The notes: generated by a model from the sequence alone, not told the origin. A stretch of 58,601 nt of DNA from JAXHUM01 sp034189325 (GCA_034189325.1 JAXHUM010000092.1:1-58601), one strand, 5' to 3'. Positions 32,866 to 42,727 are shown, counted from the stretch's first letter. Numbers and translations are program-made.

Positions 32866-32933
32866 GAGAGATAATGAACATATGATCAGAAAATGGCAAT
32901 CGACATTTTGTCTGTGAAGGCTTCGAGGTTAAG

Positions 32934-33083
32934 ATGTCAGAAAGGCGGAAAGGCAGAATCAATGTGACCGGTTGGATAAAAGCGATCACCGTGTGGTTAT
33001 CTGCCTTCTTGAATGCCACCGATATTCTGAAGAGCGTGGTGAGAGCGATCGCCAGCGATCGGCTGGCTTATTATGTATTCTAA
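32934..33083 (+). CDS. Small ORF, 49 aa
   Basis: It starts MSERRKGRINVTGWIKAITV and has a basic N-terminus then an amphipathic or membrane-associated helix (AITVWLSAFLNATDIL) and ends RLAYYVF. GAGG lies five bases before the ATG. No family is recognised. It lies between divergent DUF134 and DUF481 genes in an otherwise empty 400-base space. Confidence 0.45.
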   Translation: MSERRKGRINVTGWIKAITVWLSAFLNATDILKSVVRAIASDRLAYYVF

Positions 33084-33141
33084 ACTGACTGAATCCACGT
33101 ATCCGTTGAAATTCAGTTTCTTCTTGTCTATTTCACTGAAC

Positions 33142-33170
33142 TTGGAAAGTCGCTTTTTTTGTTGTATGAT
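33142..33170 (+). promoter_or_regulatory. Sigma-70 promoter of the DUF481 gene
   Basis: TTGGAA (33142-33147) and TATGAT (33165-33170) are 17 bases apart. The DUF481 ATG is 85 bases further on. Confidence 0.55.
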
Positions 33171-33254
33171 TTAATCTAACGTTTGTGCGCAAGGAGAAAT
33201 TCTCCGCTTTTTACAAACTATCGGTATTATTACAGGATAGGAAAGGAGACTAAA

Positions 33255-33980
33255 ATGAAGAAAAGTAAGATAGTCGTGATTGCAGCCATGTTGTTGTTGG
33301 TATCTTCGGTGGCATACGGTGAGACCAAAAAATGGAGTGACGAGGCTGAACTATCCTATGTGGAAACCAGTGGAAATACTGAAGTAAAAACTCTGTCGGC
33401 CAAAAATCTTCTGCAGTACCGGTTCTCAGAAAAATTGAAAGGTACGTGGGAACTCGGTGTCCTTTATGGAGAAACCGACGAAGAAAAGACAGCGGAGAAA
33501 TACAACACAGAATTGCGCCTTGATCGGAGTGTGACGGAACGCTTTTTTGCCTTTTTCGCAGGCGGATGGGAAAAGGACGAATTTGCTGGTATTGATGCTC
33601 GGTATTATGGAGGCCCCGGGGTGGGATACAAGATCATAGACGGGCCGAAGCACCTGTTATTGACCGAGGTCGGATTGAATTACGTCAAGGAGGAGTATAC
33701 GGATAACTCGGACAGTGATTATCTGGAAGGTCGATTCTTTGCCAAGTATGGATATTCTTTTACCGAGAAAACCAGGTTCTCCCAGACCTTTGAATACCTG
33801 CACGATTTTGATAATTCGGACAACTATAATATAAACGCGGAATCGGCGATTATCGCCGCATTGAACAACTATCTCTCACTCAAAACCAGCTACCTGATTG
33901 AATACGATCATGAGCCGGTACCCGCGGATCTCGACACAACCGACACCACTCTTTCCGTAGCCCTTGTCGTGAATTTCTAG
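33255..33980 (+). CDS. DUF481 outer-membrane protein
   Basis: A 241-residue product with a signal peptide ending in VAYG. It has the DUF481 start (WSDEAELSYVETSGNTEVKTLSAK) and alternating beta strands to the C-terminal SVALVVNF, a typical outer-membrane barrel ending. The family is a predicted salt-inducible/outer-membrane barrel; its cargo is unknown. The ATG at 33255 has GAAAGGAG upstream. A terminator hairpin follows. Confidence 0.85.
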   Translation: MKKSKIVVIAAMLLLVSSVAYGETKKWSDEAELSYVETSGNTEVKTLSAKNLLQYRFSEKLKGTWELGVLYGETDEEKTAEKYNTELRLDRSVTERFFAFFAGGWEKDEFAGIDARYYGGPGVGYKIIDGPKHLLLTEVGLNYVKEEYTDNSDSDYLEGRFFAKYGYSFTEKTRFSQTFEYLHDFDNSDNYNINAESAIIAALNNYLSLKTSYLIEYDHEPVPADLDTTDTTLSVALVVNF

Positions 33981-34051
33981 ACGTTGTCACTCTCTAAATG
34001 CCTGAATGGCCTTGCGTAATGGTCCTCTTTTCGGAACTGCGTCTGTTGTGA

Positions 34052-34077
34052 AGCCTGGACGGGCGTTACTCCAGGCT
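34052..34077 (+). terminator. Terminator of the DUF481 gene
   Basis: AGCCTGGA-N10-TCCAGGCT is a perfect eight-pair stem, followed by A/T-rich CATTATTTATTATTC. Confidence 0.55.
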
Positions 34078-34132
34078 CATTATTTATTATTCTTACATAA
34101 AATAACGGAGTTTCTAAGACAAATAAAAAAAC

Positions 34133-34162
34133 TTGACATTTTTGGGGCCGCCCGGGTATTAG
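34133..34162 (+). promoter_or_regulatory. Possible sigma-70 promoter of the second Liv operon
   Basis: TTGACA at 34133-34138 with GTATTA or TATTAG 17-18 bases on. It is about 300 bases before livH, with repeat element D in the leader. The rest of 33981-34468 shows no gene. Confidence 0.35.
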
Positions 34163-34327
34163 TGGCGACTAAAGAATTCATCCTGCCCAGCACGATTTCT
34201 GATCGATAGTTTAGTATCGAAATCTGTACAGAATATCATATCACCATACTTTCAGACAGTATCGCAAAAAACAAAACCTAGAATTACAACATCCAAGCTC
34301 AATGGTTCAGTAAAAAATCAGAATTTC

Positions 34328-34449
34328 GACGGTTTCGTAAAATTTTCAAGATAAAGCTCTGCAAATCCTGAGGAATGAGGCGCCGTTGTCCTACGCCTGT
34401 GACGAAGGGTGCAGCGTAAGGCAGATAGTGGACTTTTTGCGAGTCCGTC
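34328..34449. repeat. Imperfect palindromic element D upstream of livH
   Basis: The ends GACGGTTTCGTAAAA and, from the other end, GACGGACTCGCAAAA pair imperfectly (14 of 20 over the wider arms). The inside has a G/C-rich part with CCTACGC...GCGTAAGG. A single copy is present here. Confidence 0.4.
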
Positions 34450-34468
34450 AAACTTCGTTGAGGTATCT

Positions 34469-35356
34469 ATGGATGTAGTCAATGAGGTCCTGCAGACAGT
34501 TCTCTCCGGAATTTCAATTGGTTGCGTATACGGCCTGGTGGCTCTTGGATTCGTCCTCATCTATAAGGCTACGGAGGTGATCAATTTCGCCCAAGGCGAA
34601 CTGTTGATGCTCGGGGCGTTCATCAGTTACAGCCTTATTCATATGCTGAATTTTTCCTATTTGGCGGCATTGGTGGTCACCATCATCGTTATGGGGTTGC
34701 TCGGAATGCTTTTGGAGCGTTCTGTTCTAAGGCTGTTGGTTGGCGAGCCGGTCTACGCTATCGTTATCGTCACTATAGGTATGTCGTTTTTCTTCAGAAG
34801 TGTGGTGAGCATGATCCCCGGTTGGGGGACCGATACACACGGATTTCAAACGCCCTTTACAGATAAGATTGCGAGAAAAGGGGATCTGGTCATTTCTTGG
34901 GAACATTTATCGATTATCCTGATCACTATTGCCCTTATTCTGATTCTTTTTTCTTTTTTTCGATATACGCGCATCGGTACGGCCATGCGTGCCACATCAC
35001 AAAACCAGTTGGCCGCCGTATACATGGGGATCAGCGTCACCAAGGTCTTTTCTCTCACCTGGACAATCGCCGCCGCATTGGGGGGCATTGGAGGGATCCT
35101 CCTTTCGCCCATCACCTTCGTTCACATGAACATGGGTTTTATCGGACTCAAGGCCTTTCCGGCTGCGGTTTTGGGGGGCTTCGGCAGTCTCCCGGGGGCG
35201 ATTGTGGGAGGAGTCATCATCGGCATTACAGAGAGTCTGGCAGGCTTTTATTTACCGAGAGGGTGGAAGGATGTCGCTGCCTGGATCATTCTTATCGGTG
35301 TTCTCATAATTCGACCTCAGGGTCTTTTTGGTATCCAAGAGAAGAAAAAGGTGTAG
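34469..35356 (+). CDS. livH: Liv-type permease, LivH (second set)
   Basis: A 295-residue permease starting MDVVNEVLQTVLSGISIGCV, with the family INFAQGELLMLGAF near residue 43 and the AVLGGFGSLPGAIVGG loop near 237. The start at 34469 is preferred because a longer start at 34409 lies inside repeat D, and GAGGT precedes this ATG. Together with LivM it forms the channel. Confidence 0.9.
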   Translation: MDVVNEVLQTVLSGISIGCVYGLVALGFVLIYKATEVINFAQGELLMLGAFISYSLIHMLNFSYLAALVVTIIVMGLLGMLLERSVLRLLVGEPVYAIVIVTIGMSFFFRSVVSMIPGWGTDTHGFQTPFTDKIARKGDLVISWEHLSIILITIALILILFSFFRYTRIGTAMRATSQNQLAAVYMGISVTKVFSLTWTIAAALGGIGGILLSPITFVHMNMGFIGLKAFPAAVLGGFGSLPGAIVGGVIIGITESLAGFYLPRGWKDVAAWIILIGVLIIRPQGLFGIQEKKKV

Positions 35357-35361
35357 CTCTT

Positions 35362-36435
35362 ATGCGCTTCTTAATGAAGACGGACTATTATCAGGATATT
35401 CAGCTTTTCAAATATCGGAGTACCTTTTTTTGGTATCTATCCTTGGTCATGGCCTGCCTCATTCTCCCTTTGCTGTTGGATGAATATCTCTTGGCCCAGC
35501 TGACTTTTATCTGCATTTACGCTGTTGCTGCCGTAGGCTTGATGCTTTTAACCGGGTACACCGGTCAGGTCTCCATGGGACATGCCGCCTTCTTTGCCAT
35601 CGGCTCGTATACATCCGCTATCCTGACATCCAAGGGGATTCCATTTGTGCTCGCTTTGCCGACTGCGGGGATCATGGCCGGGGGCGTTGGCATTGTCATC
35701 GGACGTCCTATTCTTCATCTTACCGGGCTCTACCTGGCCATTGCCACCATGGGATTCGCCTTTATTGTCGATGAAATCCTTGTCCGATGGGAAAGCCTGA
35801 CCCGGGGGAACCTGGGCTTTTATGTTGATCCACCTTCCATCGGACCACTGACATTTGATACGGAAATCAGCTTTTATTATCTCTCTTTGGTGATCCTTAT
35901 ACTGACGCTGTTTGCTGCCAGAAACATTTTACGATCACCCACGGGAAGGGCCATGATCGCCATCCGAGACAGCGAGGTGGCGGCCGAGGCCATGGGAATC
36001 AATCTGGCGAAGTTTAAGACGATCGCCTTTATTATCAGTGCCTTTTTTACAGGCATTGCAGGAAGTCTCTATGCCCACAAACTGTTCTTCATCAATCCTG
36101 AAAGCTATACCATCATCTTATCTATAGAACTCCTTGCCATGGTTATTATCGGCGGTCTGGGCAGCCTACACGGCGCAGTATTCGGTGCGGCATTCTTCAT
36201 TTTGCTCCCTCAAGTCATCATCATGACCAAGGACTCCCTGCCGAAGTACATCCAAGAGCAGACAGGTCTTGAGCCGGCATTGTTTGGATTGCTGATTGTC
36301 CTTGTCATGCTCTTTGAACCCATGGGGATATACGGGAGATGGCTCAAGACCAAATACTACTTTGAAATGTTTCCCCTCTACAAAAAGGATTCGTTTAAGC
36401 GAGAAAAGAAATACCAAAAAACAGAAAGGCGTTGA
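35362..36435 (+). CDS. livM: Liv-type permease, LivM (second set)
   Basis: A 357-residue permease with about ten TM segments. It has GYTGQVSMGHAAFFAIGSY near residue 68, a LAKFKTIAFIISAFFTGIAGSL segment and GGLGSLHGAVFG near 260. The ATG at 35362 follows the livH stop by five bases. A much longer open frame reaches back into livH but is not real coding. The C-terminus is charged (KKDSFKREKKYQK). Confidence 0.9.
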   Translation: MRFLMKTDYYQDIQLFKYRSTFFWYLSLVMACLILPLLLDEYLLAQLTFICIYAVAAVGLMLLTGYTGQVSMGHAAFFAIGSYTSAILTSKGIPFVLALPTAGIMAGGVGIVIGRPILHLTGLYLAIATMGFAFIVDEILVRWESLTRGNLGFYVDPPSIGPLTFDTEISFYYLSLVILILTLFAARNILRSPTGRAMIAIRDSEVAAEAMGINLAKFKTIAFIISAFFTGIAGSLYAHKLFFINPESYTIILSIELLAMVIIGGLGSLHGAVFGAAFFILLPQVIIMTKDSLPKYIQEQTGLEPALFGLLIVLVMLFEPMGIYGRWLKTKYYFEMFPLYKKDSFKREKKYQKTERR

Positions 36436-37209
36436 ATGGCGTTTTTTGAGGCAGAGAATATCTCCATTAGTTTTGGTGGGATCAGGGCGCTGAACCGGGT
36501 CAGTTTTGACGTCCATGAAGGAGAAATATTTTCCATCATCGGACCCAACGGTGCTGGAAAGACAACCGTTTTTAACTGTATCAACCGTTTTTATGACCTG
36601 GACCAAGGCTCGTTCTGTCTGGAAAATCATGATTTATCCAGAATAAAACCTCATGCCGTTGCTGATATGGGTATTGCGCGGACGTTTCAGAATATCGAAC
36701 TCTTCAAAAACATGACGGTCCTCGACAACCTGATACTTGGCCGACACTGCCGCCGTCGCACCAATTTCTTGAAAGAAACCTTTTTTGTAAGGGCCGTCCG
36801 GGATCAGGAGATTGAAAGTCGAGAAAAGACAGAAGAGATCATCGATTTTTTGGATCTCGAGGCGTATCGAGAGCAACTTGTGCTCAATCTTCCCTATGGG
36901 GTGCAGAAAACCGTGGAACTCGGCAGGGCCCTTGCCATGGATCCCCGACTGCTGCTCCTTGACGAGCCCTCATCTGGCTTGAACGTTGAAGAGACCGATG
37001 ACCTCTCATTCTGGATGAGCGATATCAAGGAAGAATTGGGTATCACTATTCTCCTGGTTGAACATAACGTCGGTTTCGTGCAGCAGATATCGGACAGGGT
37101 GTTGGCCCTCAATTTTGGAGAGGTGATCACCCATGGAAGCCCCAAGGAGGTCTTAAGCCATCCGGAAGTGATGAAGGCGTATTTGGGAGAGGAAGATGAC
37201 GCTTCTTAA
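36436..37209 (+). CDS. livG: Liv-type ABC ATPase, LivG (second set)
   Basis: A 257-residue ATPase with Walker A GPNGAGKTT near residue 36 and Walker B LLLLDEPSSGLN near 172. The signature region is LPYGVQKTVELGR, the usual LivG form. It starts directly after the livM stop. It overlaps livF by 14 bases. Confidence 0.9.
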   Translation: MAFFEAENISISFGGIRALNRVSFDVHEGEIFSIIGPNGAGKTTVFNCINRFYDLDQGSFCLENHDLSRIKPHAVADMGIARTFQNIELFKNMTVLDNLILGRHCRRRTNFLKETFFVRAVRDQEIESREKTEEIIDFLDLEAYREQLVLNLPYGVQKTVELGRALAMDPRLLLLDEPSSGLNVEETDDLSFWMSDIKEELGITILLVEHNVGFVQQISDRVLALNFGEVITHGSPKEVLSHPEVMKAYLGEEDDAS

Positions 37210-37963
37210 AGTCAGGAACATTGAAACCTATTACGGCCCTATCTTGGCGGTAAAGGGCGTGTCTTTCGATGTGCAAGATGGAGCTATAGTGACCATGTTA
37301 GGGGCCAATGGTGCCGGCAAGACCACTATTCTGAAGACTATTTCGGGTGTCATGGATCCGGAAAAGGGCACCATCGATTTTATGGGACGACGAATTGAAG
37401 GAATGCCTCCGGCAAGCATTGTCCGCCTGGGGATCTCTCAAGTGCCGGAGGGCAGGGAAGTGTTCTACGATCTCACGGTGCAAGAAAACCTTATGATGGG
37501 GGCCTATATCAGGAACGACCGTCGAGGCGTCCAAGACGACCTGAGATTGGTCTACGATTATTTTCCGATCCTTGAAAAGCGAAGCAACCAGTATTCAGGT
37601 GACATGAGTGGGGGAGAGCAGCAGATGATTGTTATCGCTCGGGCCTTAATGGCCAGACCCAAGCTGATGCTCTTAGACGAACCGTCGCTGGGGCTTTCAC
37701 CCCTTCTCGTGAAGGAGATTTATGAAATAATTGTGCGAATCAATCAAGAACAAAAGACCACCATTTTGCTGGTTGAACAGAACGCTCCTATGGCACTATC
37801 CGTTGCCGGCCATGGTTTTGTCCTTGAGCTGGGGCGAATCGTTATGGACGATACCTGCGAAGCGCTTCGGGAGAATGAAGATGTGAAAGAGTTCTATTTA
37901 GGTATTAAAGAAGAAAGCGTCAGAGGCACCCGACGGTGGAAGAGGAAAAAGAAATGGAGATAA
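37196..37963 (+). CDS. livF: Liv-type ABC ATPase, LivF (second set)
   Basis: A 255-residue ATPase with Walker A GANGAGKTT near residue 38, signature DMSGGEQQM near 140 and Walker B LMLLDEPSLGLSP. It ends in a basic tail (RGTRRWKRKKKWR) and overlaps the acyl-CoA synthetase start by ten bases. Confidence 0.9.
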   Translation: MTLLKVRNIETYYGPILAVKGVSFDVQDGAIVTMLGANGAGKTTILKTISGVMDPEKGTIDFMGRRIEGMPPASIVRLGISQVPEGREVFYDLTVQENLMMGAYIRNDRRGVQDDLRLVYDYFPILEKRSNQYSGDMSGGEQQMIVIARALMARPKLMLLDEPSLGLSPLLVKEIYEIIVRINQEQKTTILLVEQNAPMALSVAGHGFVLELGRIVMDDTCEALRENEDVKEFYLGIKEESVRGTRRWKRKKKWR

Positions 37964-39807
37964 CGAGAGGTCCCCAATTTCAATCTCGGTTGCTGGCGTC
38001 TGAGACATACACCATTCCACGTCTATTTTGGCGGAGAGTCAATGAGTGGAGTGACGACACGGCGATGCGCGAGAAAGAATTCGGCCTCTGGAAGAATATA
38101 ACCTGGCGCATCTATGGGGAAAAGGCCAAATATACCGGTTTGGGATTAATTGATCTCGGTCTGGAAAAGGGAGATCGTGTCGCCATTATCAGTGAGAACA
38201 ATCCAGAGTGGCTCTACAGTGATATGGGCACAATGGCTGCAGGCGGCGTCACTGTAGGTATTTACCCCACCGATTCCGCCAGCCAGGTGAAGTACGTCTT
38301 GAACCATAGTGGTGCTAAATTCTATATTGCCGAAGACGAGGAGCAACTGGATAAGGTATTGGCTGTCAGAGATCGTATTCCCCATCTCAAAAAGATCATT
38401 ATCATGGATATGGAGGGTCTACGCCATTTTGTCGATCCTATGGTGATCAGTTTTGACGAGCTGTTGGCACTGGGTAAAGTTTTCGATGCCAAACACTCGG
38501 AAATATTCCAGGAGCGTATTCACCAATCCCAGCCTCAAGATCTGGCAATCCTGATTTATACATCCGGTACGACGGGACCGCCCAAAGGGGCCATGATTTC
38601 TCATGGAAACGTTCTCAATGCGGTTGAAATGCAGGATGCGATAAATCCGGGATATGCCGATGATGAAGTCCTTTCCTTTCTCCCACTCTGCCATATTGCG
38701 CAGCGAATGGTATCGGTATTCACTCCGTTGCTGACGGGCTGTAAGATTAATTTCGTCGAAGAATTGGATACCGTACCGGAGAATATGCGAGAGGTGTCAC
38801 CTACGATCTTTTTCGCCGTACCTCGAATATGGGAGAAATTCTATTCCAGTTTGATACTCACAATGAAAGAGGCAACCAAGCTGGAAAAATTGGCCTACAA
38901 GTGGGCCACAGGGATTGGTCAAAAATGCTCTGATTACAGTTTGAACGGATCAGAACCCCCGTTTTATTTGAGGGGCCTGCTTAAGCTGGCAAATTGGACT
39001 GTCTTGCGAAATCTGAAAAAGATTATAGGACTCAACAAAATTCGATATTGCCTCTCAGGAGCCGCTCCCATATCTCCCGGGTTATTGAAGTTCTACCACG
39101 GTCTGGGTGTCGACATCCGAGAGGTCTACGGACAGACCGAGAACTCGGGGCCTACGTCGATTCACTACTCAAACGATGTGAGATTCGGGACAGTGGGCAA
39201 ACCCTTGCCTGGAGCGGAAATACGAATTGCTGAAGATGGTGAAATCCTTTTAAAGGGCCCTCACGTCTTTATGGGTTACTACAGTGATCCTGAAAAGACC
39301 CGAGAAACGATAGTCGATGGCTGGTTGCGCACAGGCGATGTAGGGAGAATTGATCAAGAGGGGCGACTTATTATTACCGATAGAAAAAAGGACATTATCA
39401 TCACGGCAGGCGGGAAAAATATCACCCCCTCGGAAATCGAAAACCAACTCAAGTTCAGTCCGTACATCAATGATGCCGTGGTTATTGGAGATGGCAGAAA
39501 ATATTTGACGGCCCTTATCATGATTGATGACGAAAATGTCATGAAATACGCCCAAGACAATCGCATACCCTTTACCACCTATGCCAGTTTGACCAAAGCA
39601 AAGGCGGTGATTCAGCTTATTCAAAAAGAGGTGGACAAGGTCAATAAAGAATTCGCCCGGGTAGAGACTGTCAAAAAATTCAGACTGATCGACATCCAGC
39701 TGACAACGGACGATGAAGAGATTACTCCGACAATGAAACTGAAAAGGAAGTTCATTAATGAGAAGTTCAGACAGGTGATTGACGAGATGTATGCACAGGC
39801 GATTTGA
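37954..39807 (+). CDS. Long-chain-type acyl-CoA synthetase (AMP-binding)
   Basis: A 617-residue ANL-family CoA ligase. The P-loop YTSGTTGPPKGAM is near residue 202, YGQTENSG near 393 and GWLRTGDVG near 465. The catalytic-lysine-type region DRKKDIIITAGGKN follows. It activates a carboxylic acid with ATP and CoA. Its place inside the Liv operon, with overlapping ends, implies that the transported compound is a carboxylic acid. The substrate (fatty, aromatic or branched) is not readable. The ATG at 37954 has GAGGA eight bases upstream. Confidence 0.9.
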   Translation: MEITRGPQFQSRLLASETYTIPRLFWRRVNEWSDDTAMREKEFGLWKNITWRIYGEKAKYTGLGLIDLGLEKGDRVAIISENNPEWLYSDMGTMAAGGVTVGIYPTDSASQVKYVLNHSGAKFYIAEDEEQLDKVLAVRDRIPHLKKIIIMDMEGLRHFVDPMVISFDELLALGKVFDAKHSEIFQERIHQSQPQDLAILIYTSGTTGPPKGAMISHGNVLNAVEMQDAINPGYADDEVLSFLPLCHIAQRMVSVFTPLLTGCKINFVEELDTVPENMREVSPTIFFAVPRIWEKFYSSLILTMKEATKLEKLAYKWATGIGQKCSDYSLNGSEPPFYLRGLLKLANWTVLRNLKKIIGLNKIRYCLSGAAPISPGLLKFYHGLGVDIREVYGQTENSGPTSIHYSNDVRFGTVGKPLPGAEIRIAEDGEILLKGPHVFMGYYSDPEKTRETIVDGWLRTGDVGRIDQEGRLIITDRKKDIIITAGGKNITPSEIENQLKFSPYINDAVVIGDGRKYLTALIMIDDENVMKYAQDNRIPFTTYASLTKAKAVIQLIQKEVDKVNKEFARVETVKKFRLIDIQLTTDDEEITPTMKLKRKFINEKFRQVIDEMYAQAI

Positions 39808-39833
39808 ACCTTTAGTCAGCAGGGAGGTGAGTC

Positions 39834-41021
39834 ATGAGAAAGGTCTTAATCGTAGTTGCTTCAGCTCTATTGATCGGTTTTGGATTTTCCGGTTCGGTAA
39901 GCGCTGAAGTCGGGGTGACGGAAGGGGAAATTGTGATCGGGTCTCATCAAGATTTGAGCGGCCCCATTGCCGGGTGGGGTACTCAGGTGAAAATGGGTCT
40001 TGAAATGAAAGCCAAGGAGATCAATGAGGCCGGAGGCATTCATGGAAGAAAAATCCGTTTAGTCATCGAGGATAGTGCCTATGATCCGAAAAAGGCGATT
40101 ATGGTCACCAACAAAATGATCAGCCGGGATAAGGTCTTTGCCTTTGTCGGCAATATGGGCTCGCCCACTGCCGGCGCGACAAAGCCTGTCATATCCAGAA
40201 AAAAGATACCCCAAATGTTTCCTCTGACGGCCGCTTCCCTGTTTTACGATCCTTATGATCGCTACAGCTTTGGAGGGTTCACGCCCTACTATGATCAGGC
40301 GCGGTGTATTATCAAGTACTTCAAGGAAACAAAGGGGTACACCAAGTTCGGGCTCATGTACCAGGACGACGAGATGGGGGCCATCATGAAGAAAGGCGTG
40401 GAAGACCAATTGGCCCAGTATAAAATGAAGCTTGTAACCGCGGAATCGTACAAACGAGGAGCAACGGAGTTCAGCACCCAGATTTCAAAACTAAAGAAAG
40501 CCGATGTTCAGATCGTCGTGCTCGCCACGGTTATACGGGAGTCTGTCGGGGCTTTAAAGGAGAAGCACAAATTGGGTTGGGAAGTTGATATGTGCGGAAT
40601 GACACCTGCCTATACGAGCTATGTGCCTGGATTGTGTATGAAAGCGGGTTTTTCTCCCGATGGTTTCTATTGCACGGGCCAGACCCCGTATCCTTATGCT
40701 GATAGCCCCCGTGCCTCAGTGCGAGACTGGTGGAAGAAACACGTTGAGATGTTCGGTAAAAACCCCGACTTTCCCACTACCGCTGGATTCTCCGGGCTGG
40801 AGTTTTTCAGGATTGCTGCGGAAAGGGCGGGCCGGGATTTGACCCGGGAGAAGTTGATCGATGCCCTTGAGACCTTTAGAAACGTTCCCGAAGAGATGTT
40901 CGGGGGAGCGCCGATCACCTTTACCTCTAAATCCCATCAGGGCGCCTATGAGGTGTTTATGAGCCGGGTAAAAGGGATGCAATATAACAAGATATCCGGT
41001 TTTATCGATTTTCGAAAATAG
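39834..41021 (+). CDS. livK: ABC transporter substrate-binding protein (second Liv set)
   Basis: A 395-residue protein with a signal peptide ending in VSA, then EVGVTEGEIVIGSHQDLSGPIAGWG. It belongs to the Peripla_BP_6 type. It is the last gene of the second Liv operon, after the CoA ligase, so it probably binds the acid activated by that ligase. GGGAGGTGAG precedes the ATG. A strong terminator lies 66 bases after the stop. Confidence 0.88.
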   Translation: MRKVLIVVASALLIGFGFSGSVSAEVGVTEGEIVIGSHQDLSGPIAGWGTQVKMGLEMKAKEINEAGGIHGRKIRLVIEDSAYDPKKAIMVTNKMISRDKVFAFVGNMGSPTAGATKPVISRKKIPQMFPLTAASLFYDPYDRYSFGGFTPYYDQARCIIKYFKETKGYTKFGLMYQDDEMGAIMKKGVEDQLAQYKMKLVTAESYKRGATEFSTQISKLKKADVQIVVLATVIRESVGALKEKHKLGWEVDMCGMTPAYTSYVPGLCMKAGFSPDGFYCTGQTPYPYADSPRASVRDWWKKHVEMFGKNPDFPTTAGFSGLEFFRIAAERAGRDLTREKLIDALETFRNVPEEMFGGAPITFTSKSHQGAYEVFMSRVKGMQYNKISGFIDFRK

Positions 41022-41086
41022 CTCATGCGCATACACATCAGATAGGAAGTCAATCTATTGATTATCCCTCTGATTCTAGATGACGG

Positions 41087-41126
41087 AAGAGGGTTTCCGC
41101 TATGATGCTTGCGGAAACCCTCTTTT
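41087..41126 (+). terminator. Strong intrinsic terminator
   Basis: AAGAGGGTTTCCGC-N10-GCGGAAACCCTCTT is a perfect 14-pair stem followed by TTGC. It ends the second Liv operon. The remaining bases to 41349 hold no clear gene. Confidence 0.75.
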
Positions 41127-41349
41127 GCGATTGAGAGGGATTGGGTGATTGAACTCTTGTGTAAAAACTCAATCTCTTCTCCCCCTCTGTTTTCGACTCT
41201 CCTGCACCACAGAAGGGCCTTTAGGAATCCATCATGTTTTGACAGATTGATCTGTTCATTATAATAATAAAAGATAAGAGGATGTTTTACGTTAGGTGGA
41301 TACGCTCCCTCTTCGGGGCCTGAGAAAAAATGGAGTAGGAGGGGTACCC

Positions 41350-42702
41350 ATGAAAATTGTTCTCGGCTCTATCTTTCTAGCCCTCTGTTTTCTCTTTCCT
41401 TGTGCCCAAGGGGTCCTTGCGCGGGACAAACTCACCTTCTGGACAACAGAGGTGGAAAAGGACCGTATGGATACCCAAGGTATCATGGCCCGGGACTTTT
41501 TGAGCAGAACCGGAGTCAAGGTCAACATCGTTCCTGTGGAAGAGAACCTCCTCTCTGAGAGGGTTACGGCTGCCTATGCTGCGCGGGCATTACCCGATGT
41601 AATCTATCATCCCATAGACTATACCATTGGATGGGCAAAGGCGGGGATTCTGGCCCCCGCTTCAGCCACGGACGTGATCAAAGGATTGAAGAGAGAAACC
41701 TTTGGCGCCGGTCCCCTCGATCTCGTCCGAATCAATGGCGGATTTGCCGCGGTCCCTGTTGATGCCTGGGGACAACTCCTTCTTTATCGAAAGGATCTTT
41801 TCAAGGCAAAGGGATTGTCGATCCCGGACAGATGGGACAATATTGTGAGAGCCGCACAGACCCTCCACAATCCGCCGCTCTTGTGGGGTTTTGAGGGGGG
41901 CACGGATCCTGGACAAAAATATACACAACAGGTATTTGAGCATTTTGCGCTGTCCAATGGCGTGAGACTGGTTGATGCTGAAGGGCGCGTGCATCTCAAT
42001 ACCCCTGAAATGATTGAGACCCTCCTTTTCTACAAGAGCCTGATCCGTTTTTCACCGCCAGGAAACCTTTACTGGCTTCACACTCGAATGGATTACCTCT
42101 CGGGAAGGGCCGCCATGATTGTCTGGTCCCCTTTTATTTTGGATGAGCTCTCGGGCCTGAGGAGGGACCAACCAGTACTACCCGATCTGTCGGCGGGAAA
42201 ACCGGGTTTTTTGGCACGAAACACTGGCTTTGTCTCCACACTTCACGGTCCCAGAGGCGCTGCCCAGTATGGACAGGCCAACTACTTTGGAATCACAAGG
42301 GACGCTGACCACAAAAAGGCGGCTCAGTGGATCACCTATCTTCTCCGAGAGGCCTATCTTCAATGGCTGAGCATGGCGCCTGAAGGGAAGTTTCCGGTAC
42401 GGAAGGGGACACCTGAGGATCCTGACCGATTTGTGGACGGATGGATGGACCTGGAATTCGGTGTGACCAGGCGAGAAAAAATCTCACGCTTCTATGAAAG
42501 AGACGTGGTCAATGCCATAAGATCGGGTATGGAACAATTTGACCGGTGGGGATTTTCAAGAGGGAAGGGGGAACTGATCTCAAAGATCTACGGGACAAAT
42601 ATCATCCCTCAAATCCTGAAGCGTTTTATCGATGGTGAGATGGATGCCCACGAAACAGCCCGGCTGATGCATGAGCGGGTGACCCGACTGGAAAACCGAT
42701 AG
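41350..42702 (+). CDS. Carbohydrate-type ABC substrate-binding protein (family 1)
   Basis: A 450-residue extracellular solute-binding protein with a signal peptide ending at GVLA. It has LTFWTTEVEK near the N-terminus and the family-1 body that ends in a helical region (ILKRFIDGEMDAHETARLM). Proteins of this group bind sugars, glycerol phosphate or related compounds. AGGAGG lies eight bases before the ATG at 41350. It is first of a four-gene importer. Confidence 0.85.
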   Translation: MKIVLGSIFLALCFLFPCAQGVLARDKLTFWTTEVEKDRMDTQGIMARDFLSRTGVKVNIVPVEENLLSERVTAAYAARALPDVIYHPIDYTIGWAKAGILAPASATDVIKGLKRETFGAGPLDLVRINGGFAAVPVDAWGQLLLYRKDLFKAKGLSIPDRWDNIVRAAQTLHNPPLLWGFEGGTDPGQKYTQQVFEHFALSNGVRLVDAEGRVHLNTPEMIETLLFYKSLIRFSPPGNLYWLHTRMDYLSGRAAMIVWSPFILDELSGLRRDQPVLPDLSAGKPGFLARNTGFVSTLHGPRGAAQYGQANYFGITRDADHKKAAQWITYLLREAYLQWLSMAPEGKFPVRKGTPEDPDRFVDGWMDLEFGVTRREKISRFYERDVVNAIRSGMEQFDRWGFSRGKGELISKIYGTNIIPQILKRFIDGEMDAHETARLMHERVTRLENR

Positions 42703-42727
42703 TCCCGGAGGTTGCTGTAAACCCGTT

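Noticed and set aside
34409..34468. Upstream start for the second livH
   Set aside because: It begins inside repeat D and adds residues foreign to the family; ATG at 34469 has its own ribosome site.
34897..35361. Long upstream extension of the second livM frame
   Set aside because: It is a shadow in another frame of livH; LivM proteins start near 35362.
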